A stretch of 35,806 nt of DNA from CAYUEN01 sp964443745 (GTDB lineage: Bacteria > Campylobacterota > Campylobacteria > Campylobacterales > QNZT01): assembly GCA_964443745.1 (NCBI GenBank), contig CAYUEN010000020.1, forward strand, positions 1 through 35,806. Reading direction: 5' to 3'. The notes beneath the pieces were generated by a model, which was not told the origin of the DNA, did no database searches, and saw only the letters and a list, made by a program, of their open reading frames with translations. A program made the translations under genes and the position numbers. Below are positions 30,909 through 35,806 of this stretch, piece by piece (positions within the stretch are counted from its first letter, which is position 1; every line of letters begins with the position of its first letter).

Positions 30909-30924
30909 TTTCAAGACAAGTTAG
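30909..30924 (+). promoter_or_regulatory. TTTCAAGACAA element upstream of the cysteine-rich gene
   Basis: TTTCAAGACAAGTTAG resembles the elements before nifS and the ferritin-like gene. It is followed by TTAACAAT, a possible distal -10, and lies about 90 nt before the coding start. Confidence 0.35.
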
Positions 30925-30977
30925 CTTAACAATCCTTACTAAGTAAAATATTTATTACATTCATATTGGGTGCGCGC

Positions 30978-30983
30978 TATAAT
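30978..30983 (+). promoter_or_regulatory. -10 box of the cysteine-rich peptide gene
   Basis: GCGCTATAATC holds a perfect TATAAT, 30 nt before the ATG, followed by an ideal AAGGAGG (31002-31008) at the right spacing. This predicts strong expression. Confidence 0.6.
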
Positions 30984-31013
30984 CTCCTTGTAGACTGTTT
31001 CAAGGAGGTAAAA

Positions 31014-31280
31014 ATGAAAAGTCTCAAGTCTATTTTGGTCGCGAGCGTCTTGGTTGCGGGCGTTGCGTATGCAGACTGTTGTGTAACGACTTGTTGTGTG
31101 GTCACGGAGTGCGTGCAAAAAGTCGTAAAAAAAGTACCATATCAGGATTGCAAAACGCTTTGTGTTCCCGTGTTGGATAGCTGTGGAAATGTCGTATGCT
31201 ACAAAACGGTCCAGCAGTGTACGACAAAATACAAAGAGGTGGTCGTAGAGAAGAAAGTTCCCTGCTGCTGCTGTTATTGA
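31014..31280 (+). CDS. Exported cysteine-rich small protein
   Basis: 88 aa from ATG 31014, chosen because AAGGAGG lies 5 nt upstream and a clean signal peptide follows (MKSLKSILVASVLVAGVAYA). The mature part of about 68 residues has 14 cysteines, about one in five. They form two CC pairs near the start (DCCVTTCC), six spaced singly through the middle, and a CCCC-Tyr end. Two loosely repeated Lys/Val stretches (VQKVVKKVPYQ and KYKEVVVEKKVP) alternate with the cysteine blocks. No enzyme motif is present. Periplasmic metal binding, a disulfide-locked surface layer or a redox sink are all possible. I do not recognise a described family. It stands alone between pcm and ilvD-DUF481. Confidence 0.8.
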   Translation: MKSLKSILVASVLVAGVAYADCCVTTCCVVTECVQKVVKKVPYQDCKTLCVPVLDSCGNVVCYKTVQQCTTKYKEVVVEKKVPCCCCY

Positions 31281-31286
31281 TTTTTC

Positions 31287-31315
31287 GGGTCCTGACGGCT
31301 TTTGTCGCAGGGCCT
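31287..31315 (+). terminator. Hairpin after the cysteine-rich gene
   Basis: GGGTCCTG-A-CG pairs with CG-CAGGGCCT over 10 bp with one bulged A and an 8-nt loop, starting 7 nt after the stop. No T-run follows, so termination efficiency is uncertain. Confidence 0.35.
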
Positions 31316-31362
31316 GCCTCTGCTACAGATTCGAATTTTAAAAACGATTAATTTCAAAATAT

Positions 31363-32202
31363 TCAGAAACGATAGCCGATACGGACGACCGTTTTCGTAT
31401 CGGTTTTGCCGAAACCTTCGGAGGGTGTGTTGTCGTAGAAGGTGTCGTATTCGAGGCTCATATCAAGCTTCGTGTCGAGATTGAAAAGGATACCCAAGAG
31501 GGTGTTGATTTCGTAATCGTTTTGCATATCGGCGAAATTCTCCTTGGCACCGAGTTTGAGATAGATCTTGTTCGTGCGGCGGATTTTTCGGTTGTATTCG
31601 AGGTATTGGTTGAAAGATGCGAAGCTGTCGTTTCCGCCGTTGGTGTAGCTTTCATGATTGAGGGCGGGGCCGAGTTTGAGGACGAGTGTCTGTTTGGAGT
31701 CTCGGTAGAGGATCTTTCCCACCCCGATGCCAAAATCGACTTTGGCGGCGAAATTTTGAAAGTCGTTTTTGAGCCATCCCAGATTTACGTAGCCGAGCCA
31801 TTTGCGGGGAAGGGGCTGTTTGGCGCTGAAGAGGGCTTTGTATTCTTCGGCCGTGCGTCTGCCTTCGTCTCTGGCGAGAAAGGCGCTCAATTCGAGGGTA
31901 TAGAAGAGCGGGGCGAATTTGCGTATTCGCCATCGGTGGGCCAGGGTGTATTTGGCATTGAGAGTCGTGGTGCGGGTGTTGCCTCCGGTGTCGGAAAAGC
32001 CCGCTTCGATACGCTGTAGAGGCTTGGGGCGCAGATGCTCCCTGGAATCCCGCGTCGGATCGTAACGGGCTTCTATATCGTCGAGGGAGAGGTACTTCAT
32101 CGTATCGATCTGCACGTCGCCGATCTTTTTGGATACCTCCGCCGGAAGGGTAGATATCGCGAGGCAGAGCAGCGCTATCGCAAGAGAAGCTCTGCCCGCC
32201 AT
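31363..32202 (-). CDS. DUF481 family outer membrane beta-barrel protein
   Basis: 279 aa. Signal peptide (MAGRASLAIALLCLAISTLPA) followed by a short linker and alternating amphipathic strands. The DUF481 hallmark GFSDTGGNTRTTTLNAKY is at about 68-85 and the protein ends in aromatic Phe after VVRIGYRF, as outer-membrane barrels do. DUF481 proteins resemble salt-induced outer membrane proteins; function here unknown. The start is 1 nt after the ilvD stop, so it is co-translated with ilvD, although the jobs look unrelated. Confidence 0.8.
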   Translation of the reverse strand: MAGRASLAIALLCLAISTLPAEVSKKIGDVQIDTMKYLSLDDIEARYDPTRDSREHLRPKPLQRIEAGFSDTGGNTRTTTLNAKYTLAHRWRIRKFAPLFYTLELSAFLARDEGRRTAEEYKALFSAKQPLPRKWLGYVNLGWLKNDFQNFAAKVDFGIGVGKILYRDSKQTLVLKLGPALNHESYTNGGNDSFASFNQYLEYNRKIRRTNKIYLKLGAKENFADMQNDYEINTLLGILFNLDTKLDMSLEYDTFYDNTPSEGFGKTDTKTVVRIGYRF

Positions 32203-32203
32203 G

Positions 32204-33901
32204 TTATTTAAACTCCGTCTTCAATACCGCGCCGTTGGCGGCGTTGGTGACGAGCTGGCGATACTGTTTGAGCCAGCGGCCGGAAATCTCCTTGATCTTC
32301 GGCTTGAAATCTTCCCGTCGTTTTCGTATCTCTTCCTCGGAGAGGCGGACGTCAAGTCGATAGTTGTCGACATCGATATCGATGATGTCTCCGTCTTTGA
32401 GTAGACCTATCACGCCGCCTTCGGCCGCTTCCGGAGAGACGTGGCCGATACTCGCGCCGCGGGTCGCACCGGAGAAACGACCGTCGGTGATCAACGCGAC
32501 CTTCTCCCCCAGACCCATTCCCGCGATCAGGGAAGTGGGAGCGAGCATCTCCTGCATACCGGGTCCTCCGCGCGGACCTTCGTAGCGGATCACGACGACG
32601 TCCCCCTCTTTGACTCTGCCGCCGGTGATTCCGGCGATCGCCTCCTGTTGCGAATCGAAGCAGACAGCCGTTCCGCTGAAAGTGCGCATTTCAGGATCGA
32701 TACCGGCCGTTTTGACGACCGCCCCTTCCGTGGCGAGATTGCCGTAGAGAATCGCCAGTCCGCCCACTTCGGAGTAGGGGTTTTCGATCGTATGGATGAT
32801 GTTCGTGTCGGTGATTTCGGCATCGGCGATCCTTTCGCCGATCGTTTCGCCTTCGATCGTGAGGTTGTCAAGCGCGAGTACGTCGTTGCCGCGTCTCGTG
32901 ATTTCATGCATCACCGCGCTTACACCGCCGGCGGTATGGATGTCTTCCATATGGACGGTCGTGAGGGAAGGCGAGATTTTGGCGATGTGGCTGACGCGCT
33001 TGCTCATTTCGTTGATGTCCGCGAGGTTGAAATCGACACCCGCTTCGTTGGCGATCGCCAGCATATGCAAGACGGTATTGGAGCTGCCCCCCATCGCCAT
33101 ATCGACGGCAAAAGCGTTGTTTACCGCTTTTTCGTTGAGGATGTTTCTGATTTTGAATCGCTCGCTCAGCGCTTCGTCTTTGGCGATTTCACAGACGCGT
33201 CGGGCCGCTTTGCGCAGCAGCTCTTCGCGTTCGGGCGTGAGGGCGAGGATCGTTCCGTTGCCTTTGAGCGCGATACCCATCGCTTCCATCAGCGTGTTCA
33301 TGGAGTTGGCCGTAAACATTCCGCTACAACTGCCGCCGCTGGGGCATGCCGCACACTCGATCTCCACCAACTTCTTTTCGTCGATTTCACCCGCTTCGAA
33401 TTGTCCGACCGCTTCGAACGCGGTAGCGAGGTCGATGGGCGTGCCGTCTTTGAGGTGTCCCGCTTTCATCGGTCCGCCGCTGACGAATACCGTGGGAACG
33501 TCGACACGAAGCGCTCCCATGATCATGCCGGGAGTGATCTTGTCGCAGTTTGGGATACAGATCATCGCATCGAGTTTGTGCGCGTTCATAACCGTTTCGA
33601 TCGAGTTGGCGATGATTTCCCGGCTGGGAAGCGAGTAGAGCATACCGTCGTGTCCCATCGCGATTCCGTCGTCCACGCCGATGGTATTGAACTCGAATGG
33701 TATACAGCCGCATTTCCTGATCTCTTCCTTGATGATCGCGGCGTATTTGTTGAGAAAAAAGTGTCCGGGGATGATTTCGATGAAGGAGTTTGCCACGCCG
33801 ATGAACGGCTTATCGAAATCTTCGTCTTTGAGTCCCGTGGCACGCAGAAGGCTTCGATGGGGCGCTCTTTGATACCCCTTTTTGACTTGATCGCTTCTCA
33901 T
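32204..33901 (-). CDS. ilvD: Dihydroxy-acid dehydratase
   Basis: 565 aa, full length. N-terminus MRSDQVKKGYQRAPHRSLLRA; Fe-S cysteines C119 (IPNCDKITPGM) and C192 (CPSGGSCSGMFTANSM); nearby K121 is the lysine carbamylated in other IlvD proteins. It dehydrates dihydroxy-acids to keto-acids for valine, leucine and isoleucine synthesis, using a cluster likely built by the NifSU system encoded in this window. Its promoter has CGCTATAAT 31 nt upstream and it starts divergently from the hydrogenase protease gene. Confidence 0.96.
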   Translation of the reverse strand: MRSDQVKKGYQRAPHRSLLRATGLKDEDFDKPFIGVANSFIEIIPGHFFLNKYAAIIKEEIRKCGCIPFEFNTIGVDDGIAMGHDGMLYSLPSREIIANSIETVMNAHKLDAMICIPNCDKITPGMIMGALRVDVPTVFVSGGPMKAGHLKDGTPIDLATAFEAVGQFEAGEIDEKKLVEIECAACPSGGSCSGMFTANSMNTLMEAMGIALKGNGTILALTPEREELLRKAARRVCEIAKDEALSERFKIRNILNEKAVNNAFAVDMAMGGSSNTVLHMLAIANEAGVDFNLADINEMSKRVSHIAKISPSLTTVHMEDIHTAGGVSAVMHEITRRGNDVLALDNLTIEGETIGERIADAEITDTNIIHTIENPYSEVGGLAILYGNLATEGAVVKTAGIDPEMRTFSGTAVCFDSQQEAIAGITGGRVKEGDVVVIRYEGPRGGPGMQEMLAPTSLIAGMGLGEKVALITDGRFSGATRGASIGHVSPEAAEGGVIGLLKDGDIIDIDVDNYRLDVRLSEEEIRKRREDFKPKIKEISGRWLKQYRQLVTNAANGAVLKTEFK

Positions 33902-33931
33902 TGGTTGACCTTTGTGATGAAATTTGCGTGT

Positions 33932-33937
33932 ATTATA
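33932..33937 (-). promoter_or_regulatory. -10 box of ilvD
   Basis: Minus-strand CTTCGCTATAATACACG, sharing TTCGCTATAAT with the RDD promoter; leader about 24 nt with AAAGG as ribosome site. Confidence 0.55.
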
Positions 33938-33988
33938 GCGAAGAATGATCTTGGTTTTGTTTTGGCGGAGGGTTTATATCGGATGGGG

Positions 33989-33994
33989 TATAAT
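33989..33994 (+). promoter_or_regulatory. -10 box of the hydrogenase protease gene, giving a leaderless mRNA
   Basis: GGGGTATAATG has TATAAT only 6 nt before the ATG at 34001, so the predicted transcription start is the A of the start codon itself. Confidence 0.55.
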
Positions 33995-34000
33995 GCCGCT

Positions 34001-34543
34001 ATGCGAAACGATTCGAAAGTGGTGGTTTTGGGTATCGGCAACGTCTTGCAAAAAGATGACGGCATCGGCGTCTATGCGGCGGAGTATCTGCTGCACAATT
34101 ACGACTTCTCGCCTCGGGTTGCCATCATCAACGGCGGTGTGGAGGGAATCAACCTCTACGATATTTTTGTAGAAAACGACGATATCGTCATCCTCGACAC
34201 CATCGCGATCGACGACGTACCCGGATCGATCTACGACATCCCCTCCGAAGAGTTGGGCGGATACGGACTCAACAGCGGAAGCGCGCATGAGATAGGGGTT
34301 TTGCAGTGTCTGGATATGCTCGATCTGCAAGGCAAACCGAGGCCCAATTCCAATATCATCGCCATTATTCCCCAAGAGATCACGTTTTCGTTCGATCTGA
34401 GCGAAATTTTAAGAGAGAAGTTCGACGACTATATCCGCGTGATTTTACGCGACCTCGAAAAGAGAGATGTCAAAGCGACGAAAAAAGCCGATATTTCGCT
34501 GGAGAGAATCATCGAGAAGTTCAAAGACCCCTCCAGCTTCTAA
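34001..34543 (+). CDS. Hydrogenase maturation protease (HyaD/HoxM family, peptidase M52)
   Basis: 180 aa from the ATG at 34001. An in-frame ATG 18 nt earlier is rejected because it would overlap the -10 box. The N-terminal fingerprint GIGNVLQKDDGIGV carries D20, which matches the first nickel ligand of HybD (E there). D66 (ILDTIAIDD) and H96 (SAHEIGV) complete the Ni-sensing triad. These proteases recognise nickel in the [NiFe]-hydrogenase large subunit and clip its C-terminal tail. The hydrogenase genes are not in the window, but hypA is 1 kb away. The stop overlaps the convergent DUF695/RraB gene by 4 nt. A long frame continuing upstream over ilvD is antisense noise. Confidence 0.92.
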   Translation: MRNDSKVVVLGIGNVLQKDDGIGVYAAEYLLHNYDFSPRVAIINGGVEGINLYDIFVENDDIVILDTIAIDDVPGSIYDIPSEELGGYGLNSGSAHEIGVLQCLDMLDLQGKPRPNSNIIAIIPQEITFSFDLSEILREKFDDYIRVILRDLEKRDVKATKKADISLERIIEKFKDPSSF

Positions 34544-35289
34544 CTCTTGACCAGACTCGTCTCCCAGCCGTCATATTGTGCACCGTATTTATCCGCCGTA
34601 TCGATCAGGTAGAGGGTGATTTCGTCGATATCGTAGTAAAAGGGACGATCTTTTCGGTAGATCTTCACCCCGTCGAACCCCTCTTCATGCGAGATATCTT
34701 CCATATGGACAAAACCCTCTTCTTCGACCTCTTTTATAAACGCATCTTTTTGATCGATATCGCTGAAAAAGATGCGGTGTTCTATCGCTCTTTTTTGGTG
34801 GAGAGTATCGCCGTTTGCCTTGAGAGAGTCGCACACTTTGTGGTTTTGGATGATCTGCCACTCTTTGGCGGTAGGGAAAAGGAGGTTTTGGTAGTAGTTC
34901 CATTCGCTGTCATCCTGATACCCCGACTCGATCTCGTACCCCTCGAACTCATCTAAAGCGTACTCTAAAAAATCTTGCCAGTTGTAGGTGAATTGGAGAT
35001 AGAAGATAAAGGTTACGCTCCCTTGCGTGATCACCCGCCCGACATATTTGCCGATGCGAAACTTCAGCATCGCCGCTTCGAGCTTGTCCTCCATATAGAG
35101 TATTTCGGGCTCTTCGGACTCGCCCAAAAGCCCCTTTTCATTCGGTTCTTTCAGTGTCGCCTTTACAAACGCCACCGTCGGATAAATAGATTTGTTCTGC
35201 TCCAGATCCATCGAAATTCCGGCATTAAACTGGATGGAAGCGGGATGCCCTTCCAGGTTTTTCATATAGATTTCCCAATACTCTTGCAT
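34540..35289 (-). CDS. DUF695 plus RraB-like (RNase E inhibitor-type) domain protein
   Basis: 249 aa. The first half (about 1-125) matches DUF695: EIYMKNLEGHPASIQFNAGI, then PTVAFVKATLKEP, the acidic SEEPEILYMEDKLEAAM stretch, and a YVGRVITQGSVTFIFYLQF pair of strands. The second half (about 150-249) carries the RraB pattern HRIFFSDIDQKDAFIKEVEE and GFDGVKIYRKDRPFYYD, and ends ADKYGAQYDGWET. RraB in E. coli binds RNase E; Campylobacterota use RNase J/Y-type enzymes, so the partner may differ. It is 12 nt downstream of hypA, a curious pairing with a nickel-insertion protein. Confidence 0.78.
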   Translation of the reverse strand: MQEYWEIYMKNLEGHPASIQFNAGISMDLEQNKSIYPTVAFVKATLKEPNEKGLLGESEEPEILYMEDKLEAAMLKFRIGKYVGRVITQGSVTFIFYLQFTYNWQDFLEYALDEFEGYEIESGYQDDSEWNYYQNLLFPTAKEWQIIQNHKVCDSLKANGDTLHQKRAIEHRIFFSDIDQKDAFIKEVEEEGFVHMEDISHEEGFDGVKIYRKDRPFYYDIDEITLYLIDTADKYGAQYDGWETSLVKS

Positions 35290-35301
35290 CGATTTTCCCC
35301 T

Positions 35302-35643
35302 TTATTCCATCTCCAAACTCATCAGATACATCTCTTCACCGTCGATCACCTTCACATCCAGACTCTCGCAAGCGGTACATTTGTAAAGATGCTCGTCGAT
35401 CTCAAACTCCGCCCCGCAGTCGTTGCAGTGGAGTTTGAGCTTCTGGACATTCATGACAAACTCCGCCCCGTCGCACATCGTACCCTCTTTGAAAGTATCG
35501 AACGCTATCTGCAAAAGATGCGTCTCCACCCCGCTCATGACACCGATCTTGGTGATGACTTTGGTGATCTTGGTAGCGTTGTTTTCTTTGGCGATATCTT
35601 CGCACTGGTTTAAGAGAGCTTGGACGATGCTATATTCATGCAA
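35302..35643 (-). CDS. hypA: Hydrogenase nickel-insertion protein HypA
   Basis: 113 aa. The start codon is TTG (35641-35643), giving M-H-E-Y-S; H2 and E3 are the N-terminal nickel-site residues of HypA, so this start is functionally forced. Zinc ligands C73-x2-C76 and C89-x2-C92. With HypB, it loads nickel into [NiFe]-hydrogenases and, in Helicobacter, urease. AGGT lies 8 nt before the start. Together with the HyaD-type protease it shows the organism makes a hydrogenase. Confidence 0.95.
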   Translation of the reverse strand: MHEYSIVQALLNQCEDIAKENNATKITKVITKIGVMSGVETHLLQIAFDTFKEGTMCDGAEFVMNVQKLKLHCNDCGAEFEIDEHLYKCTACESLDVKVIDGEEMYLMSLEME

Positions 35644-35671
35644 GGTGAATACCTGTTCATTTTTTAGAGAG

Positions 35672-35677
35672 ATTATA
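35672..35677 (-). promoter_or_regulatory. -10 box of hypA
   Basis: Minus-strand GTAGTATAATC directly overlaps the end of the HepT-like gene; 28 nt before the hypA TTG. Confidence 0.5.
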
Positions 35678-35806
35678 CTACGATTTGCTTTGTATGTGGT
35701 GTAAAGTGTGATAGATACGCAGCATCAAAGGAAGATAACCGCCTATGTGTGTAAAGATCTCCTCCGCGACACTCTCATGATAGGTATGTGTAGTGAGATT
35801 TCGATC
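35678..35806 (-). CDS. HepT/HI0074-type nucleotidyltransferase-substrate-binding protein, C-terminal part (runs off the right edge)
   Basis: The last 42 codons of a leftward frame enter at 35806 and end with TAG at 35678. They begin D-R-N-L-T-T-H-T-Y, the HEPN R-x4-H-x-Y motif of HepT-type toxins, followed by AEEIFTHIGGYLPLML as in HI0074-like proteins. In the related MNT-HepT systems a small nucleotidyltransferase AMPylates the motif tyrosine and so neutralises the HEPN RNase. The partner gene, if present, lies outside the window. It is short but the motif is clear. Its end overlaps the hypA promoter. Confidence 0.7.
   Translation of the reverse strand, partial: DRNLTTHTYHESVAEEIFTHIGGYLPLMLRIYHTLHHIQSKS

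Noticed and set aside
32441..34000. Very long rightward open frame across ilvD, joined to the hydrogenase protease
   Set aside because: It is antisense to the well-conserved ilvD gene; only the part from 34001 shows a protein family. Long antisense frames arise from codon bias here.

Overview
The window looks like a chromosome segment of a chemolithotrophic Campylobacterota bacterium (the former Epsilonproteobacteria). I base this on the gene set: a NIF-type nifS-nifU pair used as the general Fe-S system, a flagellar fliI ATPase, chemoreceptors with the typical cytoplasmic signalling tip, hydrogenase maturation genes (hypA and an HyaD/HoxM-type protease), a soluble-looking fumarate reductase pair, and promoters with a perfect TATAAT box but no recognisable -35 box. 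Base composition is near 50% G+C by eye, so a Nitratifractor, Sulfurovum or Hydrogenimonas-like genome is plausible. The genus cannot be fixed from the sequence alone. Genes are tightly packed, usually with 1-8 nt overlaps, and no gap exceeds about 180 bases. I see no tRNA, rRNA, CRISPR array, insertion sequence or phage gene.

Layout. 1-3663: a leftward operon of a secreted glycosidase-like protein, a radical-SAM spore photoproduct lyase-like protein and the start of a BatD-like protein. 3734-5121: a D-2-hydroxyacid dehydrogenase and a glycine-zipper lipoprotein. 5128-8683: a leftward signalling operon of a NIT-domain chemoreceptor, a SpoIIE phosphatase fused to a GHKL kinase domain, and a STAS protein. 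8783-11478: a flavoprotein and iron-sulfur pair of the fumarate reductase family without a membrane anchor, plus a small exported protein. 11552-13506: yajQ, a small membrane protein and an AT-rich chemoreceptor facing it. 13626-17780: nifS-nifU and folE-fliI. 17962-20756: a ferritin-like protein facing serC-serA. 20845-24370: Nudix-DUF503, an orphan lipoprotein, and a DUF533/TerB protein with an SH3-like exported protein.

24472-30178: polyphosphate kinase 2, RDD plus MFS membrane proteins, an HDOD protein, and cardiolipin synthase plus an EEP-family hydrolase. 30245-31280: protein isoaspartyl methyltransferase and a very cysteine-rich exported peptide. 31363-33901: ilvD and an outer-membrane DUF481 protein. 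34001-35806: hydrogenase protease, DUF695/RraB protein, hypA, and the 3' end of a HepT/HI0074-type toxin-antitoxin protein.

How it fits together: much of the window serves redox and Fe-S metabolism (nifSU, IlvD, fumarate reductase pair, hydrogenase maturation, ferritin) and sensing or motility (two chemoreceptors, fliI, the PP2C/STAS module, HDOD). The observations most worth following are a shared TTTNAAGACAA motif in front of nifS, the ferritin gene and the cysteine-rich peptide; two genes that appear to have leaderless mRNAs; the unusual cofactor residues of the fumarate reductase pair; the receptor-phosphatase-STAS operon; and the cysteine-rich peptide itself.
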